NCBI RefSeq assembly: GCF_001509485.1
Contig: NZ_LLZI01000232.1
Span: 62,001-126,000 of the forward strand
Direction: 5' to 3'
DNA length: 64,000 nt
Origin: Streptomyces sp. NRRL F-4489
GTDB lineage: Bacteria > Actinomycetota > Actinomycetes > Streptomycetales > Streptomycetaceae
The position numbers and the translations under genes were made by a program. Shown here one piece after another: positions 47,933 through 62,375 of the stretch. The notes below the pieces were generated by a model. That model did not search any database, had not been told where the DNA came from, and was given only the letters and a program-made list of their open reading frames with translations. Position 1 is the stretch's first letter; every line of letters starts with the position of its first letter.

Positions 47933-49927
47933 TCACTCGCTCGGGCAGACCGCCCGGATCGCCTGGAGGGTCGAGATCTGGTGGCGCAGCCGCTCGCTGC
48001 CCGCGAGGGCCGCGATGACGTCGGGGTGCGGCGGGTACTTCACGTTCATCTGCTCCCTGTTCTTGCGCACCGCGGCCGCCGTCTCGGTGTCCAGGCCGTC
48101 CGCGTGCTGGGTGAATTTCGACTTGATGTCCGCCTCGGACGCCTCGGCGGCGGCGGACCGGAGCGCCGAGGTCAACGTCCGCGTATCGTCCGCCAGTTGG
48201 TCGTACGTGCGGGTCTTGTCGCTGCCGCTGTACGCCTCCAGGGCCGCGTAGGCCGGTTTGCAGCCCGCGGGCATGGCGTTCGCGTTCACCGCCACGACCA
48301 CGGTGGTCGCCGCCACCACGACCGCACCGGCGGTCACGGCGGCACCCGTCTTGGTGGAGACGGTGGCGGCGAGCTTCCCCAGGAAGCCGAGGGTCTTGCC
48401 GCCCTCGACCGCGGCCGCCCCGAGAGCCGGGGCGAGCAGCACCGCGGCGACCGCGGCGGTGCCCGCCTTGTCGCCGTCGAGGAGGTCGCGGGTCAGCTTC
48501 TCGGCCCGGTCGTAGAACTCGACCTCCTTGGCCAGGCCGCTGCGCGCGGCCGCCATCCGGCCGAGCACGTACAGCTGGAGCGCCGGCTGCCCGCGTCCCT
48601 GGGTCAGCGCCCGGGGCCCGGCGGTCCGCGCGAAGCGGGCGGCGAGCGCCCACCGCTCCTCGTGGACCAGCGCCCGGGCGACGGCCAGGAAGAGGTACGG
48701 GTCCGGTTCGGGCCCGGACGGTCCGTCCTGCCGGGCGAACGCCGCGAGCAGGCCCTCCGCCGCGGTGGCCGCCGCGGCCGGCGCCCACTCCTGGCCGCGG
48801 ACCGCCGCCGCGGCGTCCTCGGTGATCCCGTACGCCCCGCCGACGTGCCGGACCAGCCGCCGGTCGTGCAGCTCCGCGACGGCCGCGCCGTCCTGCGGGT
48901 ATCCGGTGACCGGGGCGATCCAGGCGGCGGGCAGCGCGGTCCCGAACGTCGCCAGCGCGAGCAGGGCGCGCCGGGCGGGCTCGCTCAGGGCGACGGCCAG
49001 CGCTTCGGCCTGGCGCCGCGGGCTGAGCAGTGCCGGGTCGACCGGAGCCGGCTCGTCCGGCGGTTCGCCGTCCTCGCGGACCCGCCGCTCCCACTGGTCG
49101 ATCCCCTTGATGAACTGGGCGTACTGGCAGATCCGCTGCGGTTCGCCGCCCGACTCCCGCCACACGTGGTCGAACTGGAGGTTCCGCAGCCCCGCCGGGC
49201 CGAGCGGGAGCCCGATCTCGGCGCTGAGCAGCTCGACGGCGGCGGTACGGGACAGCGGCCGGACGGGATGGGCCCCTTCGGTGTCCGGCAGCGTCGCGTA
49301 CGGGGACGTGAACAGGAAGGTGCAGCCGGGGAAGGTCTCCAGGAGCCGCGTCAGATCGCTCTGCGGCAGGGCGCAGTCGATGACGGTGAGGTGCGCGCCG
49401 GCGAAGTCGGCGGCGGCCACGGCCGCGCGCAGCTGCGTCTCGTCGACGGCCCGCAGGAAGTGCGTCCCGAAGAGCGCCCCGGCGAGCCGCCCGTAGAGCG
49501 TCTGCAGCGACTCCTCCTCGTCCGCCCCGGTGCGGGGATACAGGACGTGGCCCCGGCGCCCCTGGACGGCCAGTTCGCGGTGGACGGCCGCGGCCACGGC
49601 CTTCTTGCCGACCCCCGGCTTCCCGTAGAGCTGCGCGCTGCCGCCGCCGCGGATCCGCGCGACCACGTCCGCCACCAGCGCGTCCCGGCCGAACAGCGTG
49701 GTCCGGCCCGCGGCCGGCAGCGGCGGCGGCTGCCGCGGGGTGAGGTCGCGGAGGCTGGTGATCTCGACCAGGGCGCGCCCGTCGTAGATGACGTTGAGGG
49801 AGTGGGCGCCGGTGGCGACGATGCCGGTGACGTCGCCGTGCACGACGACGGGTGCGCCGTCGCGGGCGGCCCGCGCGCGCTCGCCGGCGGGCGCGGCCTC
49901 GTCCGGCACCTCGCGGTCGCCCGTCAC
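47933..49927 (-). CDS. Membrane-anchored STAND/NLR-like ATPase with N-terminal amyloid-like motif
   Basis: A 664-residue protein. Near the N terminus VVVHGDVTGIVATG (27-40) matches the C-terminal motif of the preceding gene's product. The NTPase core has Walker A GKPGVGKK (102-109; Lys where Ser/Thr is usual), Walker B TVIDC (181-185) and the STAND-type GGEPQRI (260-266). A winged-helix-like region (about 318-375) and helical, perhaps TPR-like, segments (375-485) follow. Residues 494-548 are hydrophobic with a probable membrane helix at 531-548. The last 115 residues hold two Cys (556, 661) that could form a disulfide outside. GTG at 49925-49927 overlaps the upstream stop (GTGA). Function is inferred: a signal-sensing switch for the upstream effector. 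Confidence 0.8.
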   Translation of the reverse strand: MTGDREVPDEAAPAGERARAARDGAPVVVHGDVTGIVATGAHSLNVIYDGRALVEITSLRDLTPRQPPPLPAAGRTTLFGRDALVADVVARIRGGGSAQLYGKPGVGKKAVAAAVHRELAVQGRRGHVLYPRTGADEEESLQTLYGRLAGALFGTHFLRAVDETQLRAAVAAADFAGAHLTVIDCALPQSDLTRLLETFPGCTFLFTSPYATLPDTEGAHPVRPLSRTAAVELLSAEIGLPLGPAGLRNLQFDHVWRESGGEPQRICQYAQFIKGIDQWERRVREDGEPPDEPAPVDPALLSPRRQAEALAVALSEPARRALLALATFGTALPAAWIAPVTGYPQDGAAVAELHDRRLVRHVGGAYGITEDAAAAVRGQEWAPAAAATAAEGLLAAFARQDGPSGPEPDPYLFLAVARALVHEERWALAARFARTAGPRALTQGRGQPALQLYVLGRMAAARSGLAKEVEFYDRAEKLTRDLLDGDKAGTAAVAAVLLAPALGAAAVEGGKTLGFLGKLAATVSTKTGAAVTAGAVVVAATTVVVAVNANAMPAGCKPAYAALEAYSGSDKTRTYDQLADDTRTLTSALRSAAAEASEADIKSKFTQHADGLDTETAAAVRKNREQMNVKYPPHPDVIAALAGSERLRHQISTLQAIRAVCPSE

Positions 49928-50337
49928 CGGCGGACGATGTTCGTCGCACCGTCTCCGACCGAGACGATTCCCGAGACGTCCCCGCCCACCGCCACGCTGC
50001 CGGCTCCGCCGTTCCGGTCCGGCCCGGCGGCGGGGAGCAGCGCGGCGATCTCCTGGACGAGCGCGGGATCGGCCGCGAGGGCCCGCCTGATCTGGAAGCG
50101 CAGGGCGGCCAGCGCGTCCGGATCGTCCGGTTCGGCGGCGAGGTCCGCCACCGCCCCGTCGAGCGCGGCCGGGTCGGCGGCGCGGCCCCGAAGGCGGGCG
50201 AGGATCCGCCGGCCGAGCCGCACGGTGGCGCCGGCCGCCTCGTCCTCCGCCTGCCGCAGCACCGCGGCGCCGTACGCGGCCACCGCCGCTCCCGCGGCCG
50301 GCACGATCTGACCGAGCATCACTTCGAGGTCCGACAC
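49924..50337 (-). CDS. Small helical protein with C-terminal RHIM/BASS-like motif (putative effector)
   Basis: A 137-residue protein. Residues 5-30 form a hydrophobic Gly/Ala-rich helix (VMLGQIVPAAGAAVAAYGAA), followed by amphipathic helices to about 104. The C terminus carries GGDVSGIVSVGDGATNIV (118-135), with a VSVG tetrad like the V-Q-V-G of RHIM. The layout resembles bacterial Bell/HeLo-type effectors that end in an amyloid motif. GTG at 50335-50337 is preferred because the promoter at 50381-50409 covers the more distant ATG, and GGGGG lies just upstream of the GTG. It is coupled to the ATPase gene by a GTGA overlap. The effector role is inference. Confidence 0.7.
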   Translation of the reverse strand: MSDLEVMLGQIVPAAGAAVAAYGAAVLRQAEDEAAGATVRLGRRILARLRGRAADPAALDGAVADLAAEPDDPDALAALRFQIRRALAADPALVQEIAALLPAAGPDRNGGAGSVAVGGDVSGIVSVGDGATNIVRR

Positions 50338-50380
50338 GTATACCCCCGTTGGCGTGTCCAGAGTGAAGTTGGTGCCCACC

Positions 50381-50409
50381 AGTACAGCCCCTGGGCGCCG
50401 CCGTGCCAA
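50381..50409 (-). promoter_or_regulatory. Promoter of the effector/ATPase operon
   Basis: On the minus strand TTGGCA (50404-50409) and TGTACT (50381-50386) are 17 bases apart. Transcription would begin near 50374, giving a leader of about 37 bases and a transcript separate from the MerR gene. Confidence 0.6.
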
Positions 50410-50451
50410 CCGGAACGACGGAATACGGCGAAGCGGCGCCCCGGCCGCCGC

Positions 50452-50859
50452 TCAGGCCGCGCCGGCCCCCACGCCCGCCCGCTCGGCCCCCGCCGCGAAC
50501 TCCGGCGGCGCGGCCGTGATCACCTCGTCGAGGAGGGCGCGGGAGGCCAGCAGGGCCTCGATGGAGCCGGTGAGCCGGTCGCGTTCGCGGTGCAGCTCGC
50601 CGAGCAGCTGCGGGCAGGTCGGCACCAGCCGGCCGTCGTCGTCGCGCAGGCAGGGCAGCACCTGGGCGATGGTCGCGGTGTTCAGCCCGGAGGTCAGCAG
50701 GGTGCGGATGCGGCGCACCTGGGCGACGTCGGCGTCCTGGTAGACGCGGTAGCCGGCGGGGGTCCGCTCGGGGCTCAGCAGGCCCTGCTCCTCGTAGTAG
50801 CGCAGCAGCCGCTCGGTGGTGCCCGTCCGCCGGGCCAGTTCGCCGATCAGCAGGGTCAT
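50452..50859 (-). CDS. MerR-family transcriptional regulator
   Basis: A 135-residue regulator. The winged HTH LIGELARRTGTTERLLRYYEEQGLL (3-27) and the rest of the MerR domain are clear, followed by a long dimerisation helix. Two Cys lie in LPCLRDDDGRLVPTCPQLL, a pattern seen in many actinobacterial MerR proteins and not by itself proof of metal sensing. It lies 114 bases upstream of the effector gene, which has its own promoter. It might control that operon or an unlinked gene. Confidence 0.9.
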   Translation of the reverse strand: MTLLIGELARRTGTTERLLRYYEEQGLLSPERTPAGYRVYQDADVAQVRRIRTLLTSGLNTATIAQVLPCLRDDDGRLVPTCPQLLGELHRERDRLTGSIEALLASRALLDEVITAAPPEFAAGAERAGVGAGAA

Positions 50860-51045
50860 GCCCTCCCCCTTCCGTTGCCGTGGCGGCCGGGCGCCGCTCC
50901 GACAGGTGCGACCACGGCCGGGACGGGATTATTCCGTGCCCCGCCGGGGGCCGCCGCCCGCCGCGTGTCACGGTTCCGCTGCGGTCCCCCGGGCCGGCGG
51001 CCGGAGCGTACGGCGTGTCGGCGCGGCCTCGTAGACTCGTCTGCC

Positions 51046-53037
<1,992 letters not shown>

Positions 53038-53105
53038 GCCCCTTGTAGCGCACACCACCCCGGGTGCCCCGCCGGCCGGCGCGGGGCACCTGGCACCCTT
53101 GACGG

Positions 53106-54005
53106 GTGAGCACTCCCCTGTCCCCCGAGGGCGCCGCCCGGCGCGCCCGCGCCCGCAATCCCGTCGGCAGCCATGTCCCGGTCGCCGGCGGCCTGGCCCG
53201 GACCGGCCTGGCGTACGCCGAGGAGATCGGCTGCGAGGCCGTCCAGGTCTTCGTGGCCAATCCGCGCGGCTGGGCGACCCCGCCCGGCAACCCCGAGCAG
53301 GACGCGGCATTCCGCGAGCGCTGCGCCAAGGACGGCATCCCGGCGTACGTCCACGCCCCCTACCTGATCAACTTCGGTTCGCACACCGAGGCCACGGTGG
53401 AGAAGTCGGTGGCGTCGCTGCGCCACTCGCTGCGCCGCGGCCGGGCGATCGGCGCGCTCGGTGTGGTGGTGCACACCGGCTCGGCGACCGGCGGCCGGGC
53501 GCGCGAGACGGCGCTGGCGCAGGTCCGCGAGCGGGTCCGGCCGCTGCTGGACGAGCTGACGCACGACGACGACCCGTGGCTGCTGCTGGAGCCGACCGCC
53601 GGCCAGGGCGCCTCGCTGTGCGCGCTGGCGGAGGACCTGGGCCCGTACTTCGAGGCGCTGGACCGGCATCCGCGGCTGGGCGTGTGCCTGGACACCTGCC
53701 ACGCGTTCGCGGCCGGCCACGACCTGGCCGCGCCGGGCGGGGTGAAGGCGCTGCTGGACGAGCTGGTGGAGGTCACCGGCGAGGGCCGGCTCAAGCTCAT
53801 CCACGCCAACGACTCCAAGGACGTGGTGGGCGCGCACAAGGACCGGCACGCCAATATCGGCGCCGGGCACATCGGCGCGGAGCCGTTCGCCGAGCTGTTC
53901 GCCCACCCCGCGACCAGCGGCGTTCCGCTGGTGATCGAGACGCCGGGCGGGACGGAGGGGCATGCCGCGGACGTGGCGCGGCTGAAGGAGCTGCGGACGC
54001 CCTGA
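53106..54005 (+). CDS. nfo: Endonuclease IV (deoxyribonuclease IV)
   Basis: A 299-residue AP endonuclease of the xylose-isomerase-like fold. It cleaves DNA at abasic sites in base excision repair. The zinc-site sequences are visible: YVHAPYLINFG (His), VVHTGSATGG (His), LLEPTAGQG (Glu), CLDTCHAFAAGHDL (Asp, His), HANDSKDVVGAHKDRHANIG (His, Asp, His) and VIETPG (Glu). The GTG start at 53106 gives the normal length. There is little room for a ribosome site, so the start is less certain than the identity. Confidence 0.93.
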   Translation: MSTPLSPEGAARRARARNPVGSHVPVAGGLARTGLAYAEEIGCEAVQVFVANPRGWATPPGNPEQDAAFRERCAKDGIPAYVHAPYLINFGSHTEATVEKSVASLRHSLRRGRAIGALGVVVHTGSATGGRARETALAQVRERVRPLLDELTHDDDPWLLLEPTAGQGASLCALAEDLGPYFEALDRHPRLGVCLDTCHAFAAGHDLAAPGGVKALLDELVEVTGEGRLKLIHANDSKDVVGAHKDRHANIGAGHIGAEPFAELFAHPATSGVPLVIETPGGTEGHAADVARLKELRTP

Positions 54006-54032
54006 CGGCGGTACGGGCGGGGCGCCCCCGGT

Positions 54033-54653
54033 CTACAGCTCCGGGCCCTCGCCCGGCTCCTCCTGGTAGGAGTAGCGCTGCTCGCGCCAGGGGTCGCCGA
54101 GGTTGTGGTAGCCGCGCTCCTCCCAGAAGCCGCGGCGGTCGGCGGTCATGTACTCGATACCGCGGACCCACTTGGGGCCCTTCCAGGCGTAGAGGTGCGG
54201 CACGATCAGCCGGACCGGGAAGCCGTGCTCGGCGGTGAGGAGTTCGCCGGAGCGGTGGGTGGCGAAGAGGCAGTCCTCCGCCGCGAAGTCGGCGAGCCGG
54301 AGGTTGGAGCTGAAGCCGTACTCCGCCCAGACCATGACATGGGTGGCGTCCGGCGCGGGCGGCGCCAGGTCGAGGACGGTCCGGGTCAGCACCCCGCCCC
54401 ATTCGGCGCCGAGCATGCTGAATTTGGTGACGCAGTGCATATCGGCGACGACGGTGGCGTACGGCAGGGCCGTGAACTCCTCGTGCGTCCAGCAGTGCTT
54501 GGCGCCGTCGGCGGTGGCGCCGAAGACCCGGAATTCCCAGCGCTCGGGGCGGAACTTCGGGACCGGCCCGTAGTGCGTCACCGGCCAGCCCCTCTGGAGC
54601 CGCTGGCCCGGAGGCAGTACCGGCTCCTCTTCGCGGCGTTGCGGCTGACCCAT
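54033..54653 (-). CDS. Molybdopterin-dependent oxidoreductase, sulfite-oxidase-like
   Basis: A 206-residue protein with the sulfite oxidase / YedY-type molybdopterin fold and no signal peptide, so probably cytoplasmic. The molybdenum-binding Cys lies in VVADMHCVTKFSM, preceded by the domain start WEFRVFGATADG. HGFPVRLIVPHLYAWKGPKWVRGIE is the conserved C-terminal portion. No haem domain or YedZ partner is encoded nearby. The substrate is unknown. It converges on nfo and is divergent from bfr. Confidence 0.88.
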   Translation of the reverse strand: MGQPQRREEEPVLPPGQRLQRGWPVTHYGPVPKFRPERWEFRVFGATADGAKHCWTHEEFTALPYATVVADMHCVTKFSMLGAEWGGVLTRTVLDLAPPAPDATHVMVWAEYGFSSNLRLADFAAEDCLFATHRSGELLTAEHGFPVRLIVPHLYAWKGPKWVRGIEYMTADRRGFWEERGYHNLGDPWREQRYSYQEEPGEGPEL

Positions 54654-54808
54654 GCCCCCATGGTGTCAGACCCTCGCGGGTGCCGGTCACCAGGGTGGTA
54701 CGGAATCGGGCAACTCGTACTAAGTGTGAACTTACTGGACGGTTCGTCGCGGCGGTGCGAGGATGCGCGGCACCTGCCCAGTAACTCGCGTGAAAGGGGC
54801 CCGCAGCC

Positions 54809-55285
54809 ATGCAGGGCGACCCCGAGGTCATCGAATTCCTCAACGAGCAGCTGACCGCCGAGCTGACCGCGATCAACCAGTACTTCCTGCACGCGAAGAT
54901 GCAGGAGAACTTCGGCTGGTACAAGCTCGCCAAATACACCCGCGCCGAGTCCTTCGACGAGATGAAGCACGCGGAGACGCTGACCGACCGGATCCTCTTC
55001 CTTGACGGGCTGCCGAACTACCAGCGGCTGTTCCACGTCCGGATCGGCCAGACCGTCACCGAGATGTTCCAGGCCGACCGCCAGATCGAGGTCGAGGCCA
55101 TCGACCGGCTCAAGCGCGGGATCGAGGTCATGCGCGCCAAGGGCGACATCACCTCGGCCAATATCTTCGAGGACATCCTCGCCGACGAGGAGCACCACAT
55201 CGACTACCTCGACACCCAGCTGGAGCTGGTGGAGAAACTCGGCGAACCGCTCTACCTCGCGCAGGTCATCGAGCAGCCGAGCTGA
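54809..55285 (+). CDS. bfr: Bacterioferritin
   Basis: A 158-residue iron-storage protein forming a 24-mer cage. All ferroxidase residues are at the canonical places: Glu18, Glu51, His54, Glu94, Glu127, His130. Met52, the haem ligand between subunits, is also present. AAAGGGG just upstream of the ATG is the ribosome site. An inverted repeat TAAGT/ACTTA (54721-54734) lies in the divergent promoter region, with no recognised regulator. It converges on bfd, the ferredoxin that frees iron from Bfr. Confidence 0.98.
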   Translation: MQGDPEVIEFLNEQLTAELTAINQYFLHAKMQENFGWYKLAKYTRAESFDEMKHAETLTDRILFLDGLPNYQRLFHVRIGQTVTEMFQADRQIEVEAIDRLKRGIEVMRAKGDITSANIFEDILADEEHHIDYLDTQLELVEKLGEPLYLAQVIEQPS

Positions 55286-55324
55286 GGGCGGCGGCGGTGC
55301 GGCCCGCCCGGACGCCCCCGGAGG

Positions 55325-55633
55325 TCACGCGGCCGCCGGGAGGGCCGCGGGCGCCGGTGCGTCCGCCGCCGCGTCCGGCGGCACGGAGGCCCCGGCGGGC
55401 ACCTCGCCGGCCGGCGCGGCCGGTGCGCCCAGGATGTCCCGCTCGCCCCGGTCGATCAGCTCGCGGCGGGGGCAGGCGCCCCGGCCCAGCAGCGCCTGGA
55501 TGCGGCGGACGCACGAACCGCAGTCCGTACCGGCCTTGCAGGCGGAGGCGACCTGGCGGGGCGTGCAGGCGCCGCGGTCCGCGTGCGCGCGGACCTGCTC
55601 CTCGGTGATGCCGAAGCAGGAGCAGACGTACAC
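55325..55633 (-). CDS. bfd: Bacterioferritin-associated ferredoxin (Bfd-like)
   Basis: A 102-residue protein whose first 50 residues are a [2Fe-2S] BFD domain with ligands Cys4, Cys6, Cys38 and Cys41 (VCSCFGIT and CKAGTDCGSC). Bfd donates electrons to Bfr so that stored iron is released. The C-terminal half is Pro/Ala-rich and poorly conserved. The GTG start at 55631-55633 has GGAGGTGA seven bases upstream. An iron-box lies 63 bases upstream. It converges with bfr, with 39 bases between the stops. Confidence 0.93.
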   Translation of the reverse strand: MYVCSCFGITEEQVRAHADRGACTPRQVASACKAGTDCGSCVRRIQALLGRGACPRRELIDRGERDILGAPAAPAGEVPAGASVPPDAAADAPAPAALPAAA

Positions 55634-55695
55634 GCGGGTTCACCTCCGTCAGGGCGCCTCGTGCGGTCCCCGGATCCGTTCCCGGTGATCGTCAG

Positions 55696-55714
55696 TGAGG
55701 TTACCCTTACCTTA
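55696..55714 (-). promoter_or_regulatory. DmdR/IdeR-type iron box upstream of bfd
   Basis: The 19-mer TAAGGTAAGGGTAACCTCA (minus strand) matches 15 of 19 positions of the TTAGGTTAGGCTAACCTAA consensus. It sits 63-81 bases upstream of the bfd start and suggests repression of bfd when iron is plentiful. Confidence 0.7.
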
Positions 55715-55751
55715 CCCGCGTCGGCGGGCGCGGAACAACGCACGGCAACGC

Positions 55752-55786
55752 AGTGGGGCGCGGATCACAAGGATCCGCGCCCCACT
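55752..55786 (-). terminator. Hairpin terminator after the DAHP synthase gene
   Basis: A perfect 15-bp stem (55752-55766 with 55772-55786) with a 5-base loop, starting 15 bases after the stop. Confidence 0.85.
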
Positions 55787-55800
55787 CACGTCAATCCGCC

Positions 55801-60349
<4,549 letters not shown>

Positions 60350-60464
60350 ATTGCCCTCCGCTTCTCGCGGCCGGCCATCCCGGACGCGACAGTTGACCGG
60401 ATTTGCCGTTTTTGAGTATACGGATCACCGGTCCGCGGCCGTCGCCCGGGGGGTGGGTGCGGCC

Positions 60465-61493
60465 CTAGCCGAAGAAGACGCCGACCTCCTTGTAGAGCGC
60501 CGGATCGACGGTCTTCAGCTTGGCGGTCGCCTCGCCGAGCGGCACCCGGACGATGTCCGTACCGCGCAGCGCGACCATCGTCCCGAAGGCGGCGTCCTTG
60601 ACCGCGTCGATGGCGTGCAGCCCGAAGCGGGTGGCCAGCCAGCGGTCGAAGGCGCTGGGCGTGCCGCCGCGCTGGGTGTGGCCGAGGACGGTGGTGCGGG
60701 CCTCCTTGCCGGTGCGCTGCTCGATCTCCTTGGCCAGCCATTCGCCGACGCCGGAGAGCCGGACGTGGCCGAAGGAGTCGGTGCTGCCGTCCTTGAGGAC
60801 CAGGTCGCCGTCCTTGGGCATGGCGCCCTCGGCGACCACCACGATCGGCGCGTAGCTGGCCTTGAAGCGGGACTCGATCCAGCGGCAGACCTGCTCGACG
60901 TCGAACCGCTGCTCCGGGATGAGGATGACGTTGGCGCCGCCGGCCAGGCCGGAGTGGAGCGCGATCCAGCCGGCGTGCCGGCCCATCACCTCCACGACCA
61001 GGACCCGCATATGCGATTCGGCGGTGGTGTGCAGCCGGTCGATGGCCTCGGTGGCGACGCCGACGGCGGTGTCGAAGCCGAAGGTGTAGTCGGTGGCCGA
61101 GAGGTCGTTGTCGATGGTCTTGGGCACACCGACGCAGGGCACGCCGTACTCCTCGTGGAGCCGGGCGGCGACGCCGAGGGTGTCCTCGCCGCCGATCGCG
61201 ATCAGCGCGTCGGTCTCGTGCTTGGCGAGCGTCTCCTTGATCCGGCGGACCCCGTCCTCCTCCTTGAAGGGGTTGGTCCGCGACGAGCCGAGGATGGTGC
61301 CGCCGCGGGGCAGGATGCCGCGCACCGCCGGGATGTCCAGCCGTACCGTGACGTTCCGGAGGGGCCCGCGCCAGCCGTCCCGGAAACCGACGAAGTCGTA
61401 TCCGTACTCCTGGGTGCCCTTGCGGACGATGCCCCTGATCACCGCGTTCAGACCCGGGCAGTCGCCGCCGCCGGTCAGTACTCCGACCCGCAT
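60465..61493 (-). CDS. pfkA: 6-phosphofructokinase
   Basis: A 342-residue phosphofructokinase making fructose 1,6-bisphosphate in glycolysis. GVLTGGGDCPGLNAVIR (4-20) and MGRHAGWIALHSGLAGGANVI are family motifs. The donor-site motif is GGEDT (Asp104), and PKTIDND (Lys125) replaces the PGTIDND of ATP enzymes; these residues are typical of pyrophosphate-using relatives. The characterised Streptomyces orthologue was nevertheless reported to be ATP-dependent. The ATG at 61491-61493 has AAGG upstream; the 27-codon longer frame is rejected. Confidence 0.95.
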   Translation of the reverse strand: MRVGVLTGGGDCPGLNAVIRGIVRKGTQEYGYDFVGFRDGWRGPLRNVTVRLDIPAVRGILPRGGTILGSSRTNPFKEEDGVRRIKETLAKHETDALIAIGGEDTLGVAARLHEEYGVPCVGVPKTIDNDLSATDYTFGFDTAVGVATEAIDRLHTTAESHMRVLVVEVMGRHAGWIALHSGLAGGANVILIPEQRFDVEQVCRWIESRFKASYAPIVVVAEGAMPKDGDLVLKDGSTDSFGHVRLSGVGEWLAKEIEQRTGKEARTTVLGHTQRGGTPSAFDRWLATRFGLHAIDAVKDAAFGTMVALRGTDIVRVPLGEATAKLKTVDPALYKEVGVFFG

Positions 61494-61679
61494 CGCTTCA
61501 CCTTCATCCCGTCCGTGGCCGCGTACGGCCGTCCGTAAAGCTGACGGCGTCACGCTAATGGTGACCTGGGTCACTCCGGGATGGCGCGGATGCGGACTCC
61601 CTTGCGCGGAAGGGGAGTTGGCGCGAGGCGTTCACCCGTACGAGCGGAAGGGCGCGGGGCGGGACGCGGCCCGGCGGCG

Positions 61680-62375
61680 TCAGACGCCGTCCAGGCCGCG
61701 CTCTATGGCGTACCGGACCAGCTCGACGCGGTTGTGCAGCTGGAGCTTGCCGAGGGTGTTCTGGACGTGGTTCTGCACCGTGCGGTGGGAGATCACCAGC
61801 CGCTCGGCGATCTGCTTGTACGAGAGCCCCTTGGCGACCAGGCGCAGTACCTCCGTCTCGCGGTCGGTCAGCCGGGGGGCGCCGGGCTCGTCGGGGGCCG
61901 CGGGGGCGGGCTCGGTGGCCAGGCGGCGGTACTCGCCGAGGACCAGGCCGGCCAGGCCCGGCGTGAACACCGGGTCGCCGGCGGCGGTCCGGCGGACCGC
62001 GTCGAGCAGCTCGCCGGTGCTGGCGGACTTCAGCAGATAGCCGGTGGCGCCGGACTTCACCGCCTCCAGGACGTCGGCGTGCTCACCGCTGGCGGAGAGC
62101 ACCAGCACCCGCGGCCCGGCGCCGTCGCCGACCAGCTCCTTGCACACCTGGACGCCGGGCAGGCCCGGGAGATTGAGGTCCAGCACCAGCACGTCGGGCG
62201 CCGCGGCCCGCGCCCGGCGCACCGCCTGGAGGCCGTCGCCGGCCGTGGCCACCACCTCGAAACCGGCCTCCGCCAGATCGCGGGCGACCGCGTCCCGCCA
62301 CATCGGGTGGTCGTCGACCACCATGACCCGCAGGCCCGCCGCGCCGTCCGCGCCGTCTGTCTCCGCGCCGCTCAT
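61680..62375 (-). CDS. macR: NarL-type response regulator (MacR)
   Basis: A 231-residue response regulator. The receiver domain (15-130) has the acidic pair in VVDDHP and the phosphorylated Asp66 in VLVLDLNLPGLPG. The LuxR-type HTH (about 170-231) includes LTDRETEVLRLVAKGLSYKQIAERL and VQNHVQNTLGKL. It overlaps the kinase gene by four bases (ATGA). The Streptomyces MacRS system regulates several membrane-protein genes in morphogenesis; the naming rests on kinase family likeness and position beside pfkA. A MacR-like site is present at 37907. Confidence 0.9.
   Translation of the reverse strand: MSGAETDGADGAAGLRVMVVDDHPMWRDAVARDLAEAGFEVVATAGDGLQAVRRARAAAPDVLVLDLNLPGLPGVQVCKELVGDGAGPRVLVLSASGEHADVLEAVKSGATGYLLKSASTGELLDAVRRTAAGDPVFTPGLAGLVLGEYRRLATEPAPAAPDEPGAPRLTDRETEVLRLVAKGLSYKQIAERLVISHRTVQNHVQNTLGKLQLHNRVELVRYAIERGLDGV

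Noticed and set aside
50338..50409. Upstream ATG start (161 residues) for the small effector protein
   Set aside because: It lies inside the -35 region of a good promoter, and the GTG at 50337 has GGGGG upstream; the extra residues show no motif.
54721..54734. Iron box upstream of bfr
   Set aside because: TAAGT-gtga-ACTTA is an inverted repeat but does not match the iron-box consensus.
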